Assembly: GCA_963930655.1 (NCBI GenBank)
Contig: OZ005605.1
Location: forward strand, 24,311,501-24,375,500
Source of the DNA: Myrica gale
Taxonomy: Eukaryota; Streptophyta; Magnoliopsida; Fagales; Myricaceae
Reading direction: 5' to 3'
Length of the DNA stretch: 64,000 nt
Below, piece after piece: positions 47,700 through 64,000 of the stretch. The notes below the pieces were generated by a model. The model did not search any database and was not told the DNA's origin. It saw only the letters and a list, made by a program, of their open reading frames with translations. Made by a program: the position numbers and the translations under genes. How positions within the stretch are numbered: position 1 is the stretch's first letter; every line of letters starts with the position of its first letter.

Positions 47700-47971
47700 T
47701 TTTTTTTGTGACGAGGGAAATCCGGGCACCCAACTACGGGCACCGAGCTCGGACGAACCTGACCCAGTATACGCACGAGGTGGGTTTAACGTCACGGCAA
47801 ACCCCTGACCATGCAACCCTTCCAAACCACACATGTCAGTTAAGTCACGCTTCGCTGAGGGAGTGATCTCAAGGAATTTTTTGCACCTGAGAGGATTCGA
47901 ACTTGGGACCTCAGGGGGAGCAAACCCCTAGGCCCCCAAGCCTTCACCACTCAGGCCAAACCCCTTGGGGT
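47700..47971 (-). mobile_element. tRNA-derived SINE with 12-bp TSD
   Basis: On the minus strand the head reads GGTTTGGCCTGAGTGGTGAA (box A) and about 60 bases later CCAAGTTCGAATCCTC (box B). The 3' end is an A-run after CCCTCGTCAC. The flanking direct repeat TTAATTTTGTAT occurs at 47688-47699 and 47972-47983. Confidence 0.85.
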
Positions 47972-47983
47972 TTAATTTTGTAT

Positions 47984-50900
47984 GTTTATTCTAATGAAAA
48001 ATGTTGATTTGATGAGGAAAGAGATTATTTTGTATTTTTTTTTGTTAAGCCCAAATTTTGGATAGATAATGTAAGGTCTACTTATTGTGTCTATTTCTCT
48101 TAAAATTGCATCATACATGATTCGGACAGAAAATTACAGAGAATCCTAATCCGTTTTGACTTCAATCCCTGGTCCTTCTATGTCTCCGTAAATCGAAGAT
48201 TAAATGGCTAGTTAATATGTTTTTGATAAAATTACAATACTCTACAATTCTTTTCTCTAATTTTATGGTGGTAGTGAGGATTTTCATCTAATTCTCGACC
48301 TAAAATTTTCAAGAAGTCTTAACTCTAGCATCAATTAAACAGCTACTTGAAATTGAACACTTTGTTTTAGCATCAACCTTTCTTTTTGGTTATCATCTAA
48401 TATAATTTATCGTTTCCTGTATTCTTAAAAAATGTAAAAAAAAATAGTGTTTAAGTGTCAAAATTTTATATCTAACTAAAAAAATTAATACAATAATTTT
48501 TCTCCTATCAAATCATTCTTTTTATTATAATATTCATTTGAATATTTTTTACACTCTTATTTTTTTATCTAAAATTTTAACCATCCAAAATCTTTATCAC
48601 TAAAACACCAAGATTTTTAGCGATGTGTCATATCATACAAAAGAAGAGGGACTTTAATTGACGAGACCTATGTGATACCATGATGTCAATATCTCCGAAA
48701 CTGGCGCTTACAAAACTTACAATAGATAAAGCATCGAGGCAATGTACCTTAATGATCGGAGGAAAGGAAGGGACAAACAGACAAGACAAGAATGGAATGT
48801 AATTGGAAATGGGAACACGAATGGAGCTAATTTCCAATCTCTAAAGCCTTATGGACATTTAAATAACACAAATAATCACCCTTCTGGTGATCTCTCTAAC
48901 CCTTTACTCCGTTTCTGCAGCATGATGATGACTAGGACACAGACAAAGATGACGCGGCAGATGACCCCATTGCCTCTGTGACGACTTCACCAGTCATTTC
49001 TTTGGGTTCTCTTCTGTTTTATTTCTTTCTTCGCACCTAGTTTTTTTTAGTAAAACTGCACTAATCATATGTTTGGTGTGTTTTGAACCCAGATAAAAAA
49101 GCCTTAACACTAAGAGGAACTCTGTTATAGATTGAAGGAGAGAGAGAGAGGGGGGGTTGGGGTGGAGAAGGTTTTACCGGACTCGCAGATAAAAGGTGAG
49201 AGAATACTGAAGGTTGAAAAGGGGGCGCGAGAGTGTACAGAAAGCTGCTTAAGCCAGATGAGAGCTCATGATCAAGCAGTTAAATCAATGCCCAGAAACA
49301 AAGAAATGTACTTAAACAACAATAGGCAGACTCGGTAATGATATCAACTATAGTAGGATGTTGTGTGCGCAAAAGACAGTCTTAATAAAATATAAAAGGG
49401 AATCATGTTGGTGTGTCTGAGACAGTGGCATCTAGGACTTGAAAGCCAGTCTACACCATATAGAGTTCAACCTTTTGACCTTAAAGTTTTGTCTACGTTT
49501 TGGTGAGCACGAAAAAACAATCCATAATTACAAAATTGACCGCGAAAATAGACCAAGAGAGAGTTTTGCTTTTCTGTTTATTCCCAGCCATTTTCTTTTG
49601 TCTTGTCGTTCTTTGTTTTTTTGTTAGAGCAAGATAAAAATATAAGAGGGGTGGGGACTCCACAGACACCCCACAATTTCATATGCATGCACTACAAAAA
49701 GACGAAATGAATGGAACTAGAAAGTAGAGTTAGCAATTGACCCAGTTCTCTGCTTTCTTAATCAATTGACTGAGGAAAAGACTGTCATGAAGATGGTTTT
49801 CGAGGAAGTCCTTTGGATGAATTGTTGTGAGTTGCCTACTGCATGTGGAGGCCGGAACGCATAGCAAAAGAATATGTACTGCAAATGGCTGTTCTGAGAC
49901 AGTCGCTGAAGTTCTCCTCCACTATCCAACAAAAGAAAAACAAGCTTCACACTTGTGTATATGGGTAGGATATCTCAAACTTAGGATGACTGAAGCTAAA
50001 GCCCTAATGAGGTAGGACGACACATGATGCTCACACGCCAAGGATTGGTAGATGGTAACGGTGGTAGCTAGGAGGTAGATCACAATCGAGAGATGATGGA
50101 TATTGAAGAGTGTGCATGCATAGAAAACATAGCTAACCAAAAGCCAAAATACATAGAGATTCAACATGCAGATTCATCGTGCAGAAGATATAATATGAAA
50201 ATTCAATTAAGGAGCTGAAGATTATTTTTCTAACAACTCTTGGGCAATATTTCAGGGCTGCCGAACGACAATTGTTGTTTGTCGATCACCCAACAAGAAA
50301 ATCAAGCAAGATGCTAATTTGCAGAGTAAATTTGTCGGGCATAAAAAGAAATGTATGGAAGTATCAGAGGGCGCATCATTTCAGGGCTGCCCCACTGCTG
50401 GGATCTAAGTATCCAAGACCAATCTACTTATTAGGTTTTCTCCTTTTTCGTGTTCCATCCCATTCAAACTGTCATTACCTATATCCACTTCACCCTTTTC
50501 CTCACCCCTTCTCTTTCTATAGAGACCCCAAGAAACCCCAGGCCCCCACTTGTCCCACACTGGCCACAGATGCATGTTACTGTAAAACAGCAACAGTGTG
50601 AGAGAGGAAACCGATGTACCAAGTTTCAACCCAAATATTTGAGTCTAGGCTTATTGACTACATCCATTCGACTCCTGTTTCTTACTTAGGTTGCCAAGAA
50701 AAAACACAGAAGAGTTTCAATTTTACGTAGCCAGACTGATATAAATATATGAGTCCCCAAAATATTACCATATTACACTTCGCCACATAAATTAGGAAAT
50801 TTTCATTGCTTTTTTTAATGTTGGCGTAATTCCAAACTTTATTTAAGCCTCCTCCTTTGAGAGAGAAATCCTTTAGACATCTCTGCTCATAAACAGAAGT

Positions 50901-52312
50901 TTGGCTATTGGAGTTCCCGTATTGAAGAATAAAGACGTTCTTGAAGAGTTCATAAGATGAATTATGGGGTAGTCAGAGTCAAGCAACTGAAGGTTGTCGT
51001 GTCTGAATCACTGTTATAAGATTTTTCTTCTTAGTAAATTTCTGATGGTTGTTAGTCCGAAGTGATTTTTTCTTTGAAAGGTAATTCAAAAGTTCTTCAC
51101 TTCGTCAACAAAATCATTCTCTTGTAAGTTTGATATTTGTTTTATTATTTCGCTGCTTATTTTATTAATTGAGTTATTTATTATACCTATCTAGATTATT
51201 GTTATTCCTTTTTAAATAGAGAGGTAACTTCTATTTACCCCTCTAGTGTTAATAGGTCCAAACCATTAATTGAAAAACCAACCAAGACAAGTTCGAAACT
51301 GACCTCTTTCTGTTCTTTGTACCTAGGATAAGCTTTTCATGGGTCCTCTTTGAAATGTTACATAGACCTTCACTTCACTGTTGGTTGGCTGGAGTCAAGG
51401 TCGTATGGGAATCACATGCTTGAGTCCCCTGCCACAAATCCTCATACTCGTGATAAGCACACATCCTCAAATTTGATCATGTCAACGTCAACATAAGAAT
51501 ATAATCAGTCTCACTCTAACCAGTAAAAACAAAAAGGCTTCACAAAGTAAATTTACCCTCTACTTTGCATCACACAGCTAAAGCAATTCTTCTCCTCCAT
51601 CAAAAACAGATCTTAAATCTTGTTCCCAAGAAGTTTGACAACGTCTTTATCAAAGTAGCCCGAGAGTTCTCTATTATGGAAAGATTCAAAACATTGTTTA
51701 ACTTATTTGATTGACTGGGAAATTCCTATCAAATCAAACTTGGTGACGGTTCAGATTTTGTCTATTTTAAGAACCCTCCTGTGTTTGGATGGGCAATATT
51801 TTAGGTAAGATAGATTCTCTTGAAATTTGTAAAAAAGGTTTAGGAATTTGTAAAAAGTTGTTAGAATTTGTTAACCAAACACAAGAGAACCGATTGTTAA
51901 TACTCGGAGTACATTGTGACGTTTTAAGCAGTTAGGTGATCATAATTACAAGATGCAGTAGTTCCATAACATGGCAAGCTTTCTAAGTGTACAGTGGATA
52001 TAATTGAAGGTAACCCTAGCAGAGAAACACCAACCCAACCATATATAAAAGCATAGCCTTTTCAAGAACTCAACTGCAGTGGGACCCAATTCCCCTCACA
52101 CCCGGTCGCGACAGCATGCAAAACTAGTAGGGGCCGGCCCGCCGATTGCTCTATGATCGGAAAATCATATCCCACTGTACAAGCTTCTGACAATACAGCA
52201 CTCACACATGCATTCATCCATCAAATGGTCCTGACTGTAACTCTGTAAGCAGGTCGAGGTCGTGGGCATCTTGTAGTACTACGCGGATTGCTTGAAATAG
52301 GAATACTATGCT
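47984..52312. other. Long gene-poor intergenic region
   Basis: No intact gene supported. 48900-49020 (+) holds a coding-like stretch DTDKDDAADDPIASVTTSPV, then ISLGSLLFYFFLRT and a stop. An acidic/Ser-Thr segment followed by a hydrophobic end could be the C-terminus of a GPI-anchored protein, but a stop lies just upstream and no other exon was found. A GGGCTGCC-containing 15-mer (TTTCAGGGCTGCC) occurs at 50252 and 50389. Confidence 0.35.
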
Positions 52313-52320
52313 CTATATAT
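52313..52320 (+). promoter_or_regulatory. Possible TATA box of CKX1
   Basis: TATATATAAA-type sequence about 400 bases before the CKX1 start. If used, the leader would be long and contain an in-frame upstream ATG at 52537. Confidence 0.4.
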
Positions 52321-52725
52321 AAATGGTAAAGGAAAAAGGTGGAAAATTTGGTTGGAACTGTGGGTGGAGTACTGCCCTTACGAAGTTACGGTATGTGAAA
52401 TCCTCACTTTCATGTGACTTTTTATCTCCGATCAACTTTGGGAACACCATAAAGGTGAGCCACAAAGAAAATCCTAAAAGCTCTAGAATACAGCAAGTAA
52501 GAGTAAGACCGTCCATATACGGAGACATCACTCTATATGAGTTTGACTATGCCGCCCAAAACCTCCCCTTTAAATTCTTTTCCCTGCCTTTCATTTCCTT
52601 GGGCTCTTCCACACCTCTCCTTTTGTTTTGCGTCACAAAAACATCAAAGAGAAGCTCCCAGCTCCCTCTTCCTTCCCCACCTTCTCTCCCTCAACAGTAG
52701 TCTTCAAACATATCCCAAGAAAAAG

Positions 52726-55104
<2,379 letters not shown>

Positions 55105-55703
55105 TGCATCGGTGCTGGACCTCACAAATTAGCCACATAGTATAGTAGGGGCCTATGAAAATAGTAAACTATGACTGATCCATCGTATACGTTTTTCCCT
55201 CTCTATAACAATTGTAAGCATAACAAGAAGGATGTAGACCATTTGAAACCTCTGTTGGGAATCCATATAGGAAATTCGAAAGCATATCGATGGGAATAAG
55301 AGCAGGTGGTAAGTGAGGCAATTCCTTGACCTTCCGGTATTGGATGTTGCTGAATCATAGTAAAATCTATCTTTTCGGAAGCAAAGTCGTAACTTATCTG
55401 TCCAAAAGGCACTTTGGCCTTGTAGATAAATAGATTGAAATCTGAGGTAAGGGATCAGCCTCACAAAGGAAGTCTTTAAGCGTATTAAACAGGATATGTA
55501 CAGTAATGTTTTATTGGATCCACATACAAGATCTGGTGAAATCCCTCTCATGGAAATAACAGTGTCAGCAAACTGAAAGATGAAAATAAACTCTAAATCA
55601 TAAACTAACATGTCGTGATCATACCTCAAAATCTTACCAGAAGATACTATGAAGTATGAGAGTTGTCAATTGCAACAATTTGCACATTGAGATAAAAACC
55701 AAA
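55105..55703. other. CKX1 3' flank
   Basis: Probably the 3' UTR of CKX1 and then the 3' UTR of the convergent minus-strand gene ending at 55704. No gene within. Confidence 0.4.
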
Positions 55704-56116
55704 CTATTCCGATTCTGTAGCTTCTGTCCAGCCCAGACCTGGTCTGCGTATCTCCCCCTGCGGTTCTTCATACTCTCTGGCATCGCGGATAATAGCCTCA
55801 AAGTCAGTAGAATCACTAGCAACAGGAAGAAAGCTACTGATATCATCCCTAGCTCCAAAGCCTCCAGCCCGTATAACATCATCAGTCGAAATGGAGGCCT
55901 CCATGTTGACTTCTCCAGAAGCCTCAGTCTCTTCAGGAGGTACATTTTTCAGAGCATTCTCTTCGACTTTCAAATAAGAGAAGTTAACTTGTACAGGATT
56001 TCCAAGAGGATTTAAAACATCTTTGCCATCCCCTTCATGCTGATTGGATTTAGATACATCAATCCCCATTACGTTTTTATTGTTATCTGGTGCATTCAAA
56101 GCACAGTCAACTTCAA
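55704..56116 (-). CDS. C-terminal exon of an unrecognised acidic protein
   Basis: The minus frame reads VEVDCALNAPDNNKN onward for about 137 codons, continues with STDDVIRAGGFGARDDISSF and YEEPQGEIRRPGLGWTEATE, and stops at 55704. Composition is acidic and looks coding; the final 60 residues look conserved (DDISSFLPVASDSTDF). A plausible acceptor is CAAG at 56118-56117; an alternative lies 15 bases further upstream in the same frame. No known domain. It may be the last exon of the same gene as 57707-57875, but the phases do not join directly, so at least one exon would lie between them. Confidence 0.6.
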
Positions 56117-57706
56117 CTTGCCAAGAAAAAACTCCAGCACGTGCATGAAAGCATTACATGCACAAAAAAATTCACCTAACATACTTTATTCCAACTGAAC
56201 ACATATTCAAAATATCTGATAGGACCACAATTAGACTTCAATTCTACTATAAGTAATAGTGGTTTCTGAATAAAATGTGCCCTTAATATCTTCATGGAAA
56301 ACTTTCAGCTAGAGAAGGTGATTGCTAACATAGATGCTTATATTCATTCCAAAGAATTGTACTGTGTAAAATCAGCTCGAAATTTTCTAGCCCAACTATG
56401 ATAAGAAACAAAATAATAAGCCAAATAACTCCTACATCAACCCAAAAACAATCCATGCACACTCAAAGTAAATCCTACGATCCAACTTTTTGGTTCTTTT
56501 TCCTTTTCAACAGATGTCTTCTACTGCTGCAACCAAATGTGAGTAGATTTAGTCCCTTTTCACTTAGGCAATGTTTCTCATGGTTATTATGATAGAATTG
56601 ATCCAACAACAATTTGTGGTTTATGCTAATTAAAAATCAAGTTATTCCTCTCTCTAATTTTCTCAGTATATACAAAAGAAATATTACTCTAGATCTAAAA
56701 GAACAGAGGTCTATTTCTATCTTTTTTTTATTCACGAGGGTTCTGAGTTTCATAAAGATTTTCAATGTCATGTTTTCCAATTTGCTGGTCCTATGGATTG
56801 TCTTCGACTTTTAAGAGCTCCAGTTCTTCTTGCTTATATATATAAAAAAAAAGAGCTCCATTTAATATAGAGTTACCTCCAAACAAAGTTTAACCATGCT
56901 TTTATATCCAAAATGGAAGACCTTGCTTGAAATTGAAATCCACTTTGGTTTGCCAAAAAGATGGGAAAGAAAGAGAGAAACAACTTCATCATGATTTTCG
57001 CATTTTGCGTCATCTTGACTAAATATGGAAGCTTTCATTAATGAGTTGGCTTCAGCTATATGAGTGGTACTCAAACATCATCAGAAAATAGATATCATTC
57101 TCTAGTCTACCATTTAAATTAAATAAACCACACATCCACTTCACCTATCATGCAGTGTTTGTCTTTCCTCATAGGATGGAGACCCCCTAGTCAGTTAATT
57201 TCTCTTTTAGTGACAACTGAGCATGCTGTTGGTGAATATCTGATCACCTTAAAGGTTTTGTTAGACTTCTTTCAGATACATTCAACATATGGCCTTAGAC
57301 TGACCCAAATGACAATTATGAGAGCAATCACTAGATCTAGACTTTAGAAGGGCCACACAATCTTAGCTTAACGGCTATGAAAATCAAGCACGAGATTCAA
57401 GGCACAAAGCTGCTGCCATAAGGGCATACACAATCATATGCTTGAAGGAAAATGAACAGCAGCATGTTAAGTACACCATCTCTTACTGATGCAATAAATT
57501 ATCTAAGTGTAAATCTATTACCAGATTCAATCACCAACTTTACCCATTCCGACCTTTATGTCAATAAATATAAGACACTTTTTCAATATGTACAGCAAAG
57601 TCCATGAAAACTAACAAACTGATTCAGAAAACAAAATCAAACAAGTTCCATGATGGCCAAAAGCTTGTAAGTGAATTCCAAAAAGATTTATCGAGTAAAC
57701 TGCTAC
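56117..57706 (-). other. Probable introns; possible further exon
   Basis: 57074-56875 (-) has an open stretch ending KWISISSKVFHFGYKSMVKL and CLE before a GTAACT donor-like site. It might be an exon, but no clear acceptor was seen. Otherwise A/T-rich intron-like sequence. Confidence 0.3.
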
Positions 57707-57875
57707 CTTGCAAAGATTCGTCTGATTTGTACTCCATGAAAGACCCAACTTGCAGCAACAAACAGCAGAGTTTCCTGTAAGATTTTTCTGTTTACCTTGG
57801 CAATATGGTCCGTTGCAAAAACCTTCAGAAGAACCATAATGAAGTATTGCCGTAAGATTCCATGTACAATATGTG
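57707..57875 (-). CDS. Internal exon of an unrecognised hydrophobic protein
   Basis: Bounded by acceptor ATTATGCAG and donor AAG|GTAGC and open in one frame over 169 nt: HIVHGILRQYFIMVLLKVFA, TDHIAKVNRKILQETLLFVA, then ASWVFHGVQIRRIFAR. It contains one or two candidate membrane segments (YFIMVLLKVF, LLFVAASWVF) separated by a basic helix. No family comes to mind. The other two frames look non-coding. The orientation fits the acidic C-terminal exon at 55704-56116. Confidence 0.55.
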
Positions 57876-59410
57876 CTGCATAATTATGTTATGAGCATAG
57901 CCTTAACAAGAAGCAAAAATGAACAAAATTTTATCGTACTTTAAAAGGCATAAAATTGATCTAAGAAGGTATTGCTATCACATCCAATCAGGAGCAAAAA
58001 ATAAAGCGTGGAAGAAAGGAATTGCTCTAGAAATCTTGAAGGATTCATAATAAAAGATATGTTGTACTACTACATTTGTAACACCCTATCTTTCTTTGTT
58101 CTTTTTTCGTGTCAGGTGAAGAAACTAGAAAGTTTACTTGTTTTGAGCTAAAGCAAGAGGAAGGAGGACATCAGCTCAAGCTTGCAATCCTTCTCAAAGG
58201 AAACTGACAAAGAGTTCAGGATGCAGTAGTCAAGCTCAACTCTGCCAAGATACATATCAAGAGCTACTGGAAAGGAAACAAGAACCACTATTTTGGTTTT
58301 GCCCTCTAAAGCTATTCCAAGGCGTGGGTTCAGTTCGAATGGCGATTTAACAGGAACTTTTGAGTACATAAAGGGCTACTGGAGTAGAGAATGCTTTTAG
58401 ATGGCAACCATATTCTTGTGAAAAAAACCATGCAGATTCGGAGTACTTGTTTTTTAAAGTGTTTGTCAAGGGTGCCATCCCTAAGCTAATGAGAGGAGAA
58501 TACATTGCACGCCCCCAGGCTCTAGATTGTAGAAAACAGCTCTTGGATATAAACAGGCACAACAGAAAGAAAGAAGATTCTCTATATTGTAGTAGTGCAC
58601 TGTACAAACCTGTCTCGTAGCCAAGGGTCATGCATAAAAAGAAGGCACTGGCGACAATGAGATATTCTTGCCCATTATGAAACACCTCTCCCGGTTTTCT
58701 TGTCTATAATAGCAAAGTTGGACTTAAGAAGTAACTTGGTGTCAAACATTGTTTCAATATGTAGGTTGAAGATCTTCATGGCTTGAAGCATTTAAGTTTG
58801 AAGAAAAAAGAACCTAGGACTCACTCTAAAGAAGTCCTTGTATGAGTTGACAATGCAACAATGGTATAAAAAGTTCAACGCATTCATGTTGGCCTACAAT
58901 TACATAAAGAATGACAATGAAAATTACTTCTAGTTTGAGAAAATTGAAATAAACACCTTCATGATGTGCTCATAGCTGTTAAGAGTAGGATGGGTGTCAG
59001 CAATTTGAAATCTCAAATCAATGAGGAAATTAAGACAAATGGCCTTTGGGTGGAAAGAAAGGTGCTTGTGATAGAGAAGCTCTCAGTGCCAGTTCTTTTG
59101 GATGCTAGTTCTACCTGGTAACACTCAATTGTAGGTCTAAATTTATCAAAATTCGGAATATAGCACAAACACAAGAGGAACAATAGACAAACAGAAAATG
59201 AACTCTAAATAGGTGGACCTTCTGATCATATGAACCAAAATTGAATTTTCAAATTAGGCATGGCGGTCATGCTTGAGAACACATACAACATAAGAGTGAC
59301 AGAAGTATCAATGATGAGGAGAAAGATTGGGAAACAACTGCATATTCATCTATTAGCTTGGCCTCAGTGTCTTATATCGCTAAATGAAATTCGAAAGGAA
59401 CATTTCAAAC
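57876..59410. other. Unresolved region upstream of the minus-strand exons
   Basis: Overlapping minus frames at 58148-58369 and 58347-58685 are open but in different phases and not recognised. They could be exons of the same gene or old transposon sequence. Confidence 0.3.
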
Positions 59411-59413
59411 CGT

Positions 59414-62816
<3,403 letters not shown>

Positions 62817-62819
62817 TGT

Positions 62820-63616
62820 GGGCTTGTCCTCTTTCCCCCTTACAGTCCCTTTCTATTTTGGCTCAATAGGGTCATCCCGATTCCCTTTCTGACATATCGT
62901 TTGTGCTAATAGTTCCAATAGGATATCAAATGGCATCCATGAAGGTCACCGTTTGACTGATATAGTAGTAACATTATTTACGGAAGTAAAATTAGCCACG
63001 TTTGAGAAACACATAAACACGCACATTTACATATAATAAAACGACGACCATAGATTGTTTCTTCAAAAACCTCAAACAGGTAGAATCAGACCCAAATATC
63101 AAAAATCAAGGAGTAAAACCATGTTTCTACTACTCTAAATCATCTATCTGAATCAATACGCATATCCTGATTAGATTGATTGCTGATAAACCATACGATA
63201 AACAGAAGAACCATCTAATTCTTGAGTCTCCAAACACCGATACAACCCAACATTACGACAGAGTCTTTCAAAATCAATAAAACAACAAAAAACACGAGTC
63301 ACAATTTCGAGGTCTCTTCTCTTTTTCAATTCGTTTTTGTTCCTTTGTTTTCTTGTAACCAAACTGAGAACAGTAATAACATATGTTCCACGAACATATA
63401 GTGAATAATGGCAGGTACGATGTACCTTAGACAGTACGAGAGAAGAGCAGTCGTCGAATCGGACCAGTTTGTGTTCCTTATTTGCTCTGGCTCTGATCCC
63501 TTCTTTGCCCCCCTTTTGTCTTTTTTTTTTCCTCTCAATATGTTTCCCTCTGTGTAACACATTTTTCAGATGTCAAATAAAAATTTATTCTACCACAAAC
63601 GTAAAACATTTTACTA
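62820..63616. other. Intergenic, nothing recognised
   Basis: A 129-codon minus frame at 63171-63560 is rich in Lys/Arg and not recognised. No other structure. Confidence 0.35.
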
Positions 63617-64000
63617 GGGAAAATTACATTTTTCGCCACCGACTATAGGGTACTCTCATTTTGCCTCTCGTACTATTGATTTCGTGACATTTAGCCTTCC
63701 AACTACTATTGACTGACATTTCGCAACCCACTGTCTACTTTTCCGTCAATTTGAACGGAAATCAGTACATGTGACATGCAAGTGCGACTGACCACTTTTT
63801 TCTCCCATTTTTACCCCTCATATTGACATTAAAATGACTGGACTACCCCTCCACAAAGGAAGTGAATGGAAAATTACAGTTTTCGCCCCCGACTATGGGG
63901 TCACTCGCATTTTGCACCCGTCCTTCCAAAATAAAATTTTAAGAAAAACTTGTAAATACATCATTTCATGCAAAAATAAATAATTTTATTATAACATAAT
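63617..64000. mobile_element. Left end of a Mutator-like/MITE element running off the right edge
   Basis: It begins GGGAAAATTACATTTTTCGC and repeats a similar phrase (GGAAAATTACAGTTTTCGCC) at about 63869, the same tandem-TIR style as the element at 933-1738. The second end lies outside the window, so TSD and length cannot be checked. Confidence 0.5.

Noticed and set aside
47870..47960. tRNA-like sequence
   Set aside because: The box A and box B motifs belong to a SINE with poly-A tail and target duplication. The cloverleaf is not complete, so it is not a tRNA gene.
52323..52700. 125-codon plus-strand open frame upstream of CKX1
   Set aside because: Starts at the probable TATA box and overlaps the CKX1 leader in another frame; no recognisable content.
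63171..63560. 129-codon minus-strand open frame
   Set aside because: Lys/Arg-rich with runs from A/T-rich DNA, no motif and no splice or promoter support.

Overview
This is nuclear DNA of a flowering plant, almost certainly a eudicot and probably a woody, repeat-rich one. Genes are sparse and have GT-AG introns, the intergenic DNA is AT-rich, and every recognisable protein is a plant type (PR-2 beta-1,3-glucanase, cytokinin dehydrogenase, FATTY ACID EXPORT, plant MAPK and organellar PheRS fragments). I cannot name the genus. No CRISPR array, operon or true tRNA/rRNA gene was seen; tRNA-like boxes occur only inside SINEs.

Layout. (1) 0-5 kb: first exon of an unrecognised minus-strand gene running off the left edge (1-144), a Mutator-like element with perfect 9-bp target duplications (933-1738), and a complete two-exon minus-strand gene for a plant-specific Trp/Gly/Asn- and RG-rich protein (2704-4954). 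(2) 5-13 kb: no intact gene; hAT and LTR relics, a perfect 138-bp tandem duplication, and an N-terminal scrap of a RabGAP/TBC gene whose start codon is lost. (3) 13.4-31.1 kb: a decayed tandem array of PR-2 type GH17 beta-1,3-glucanases on the minus strand. Parts of five copies can be traced. Only copy 2 (16902-18472) has promoter, signal-peptide exon and catalytic exon together. Copy 1 is exon 1 with a mutated donor, copy 3 is an exon-2 scrap plus an exon 1 with an in-frame deletion, copy 4 has lost both exons, and copy 5 is an intact catalytic exon (29207-30150) without a signal-peptide exon. Mutator-like, LINE-like and LTR-like insertions separate the pieces. (4) 31.1-36.9 kb: a mosaic of gene fragments (MAPK exon fragment duplicated in tandem, two organellar PheRS exons, unidentified exon-like pieces) that begins where copy 5 is broken, then a stretch that may be organelle-derived. 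(5) 38.9-41.8 kb: intact six-exon FAX1-type chloroplast fatty-acid exporter, with a palindromic MITE just upstream and an hAT MITE just downstream. (6) 42.7-52.5 kb: no convincing gene; a LINE RNase H relic and two well-bounded SINEs. (7) 52.7-55.1 kb: intact five-exon CKX1-type cytokinin dehydrogenase with two changes at conserved positions. (8) 55.7-57.9 kb: minus-strand exons of one or two unrecognised genes. (9) 59.4-62.8 kb: a non-autonomous CACTA element carrying a GAPDH exon. (10) The right edge holds the start of another Mutator-like element.

The intact genes are not a pathway cluster: glucanase is a wall/defence hydrolase, FAX1 serves plastid lipid export, CKX1 degrades cytokinin. 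The main story is structural: a tandem defence-gene array dismantled into separate exons, surrounded by transposons that carry pieces of host genes.
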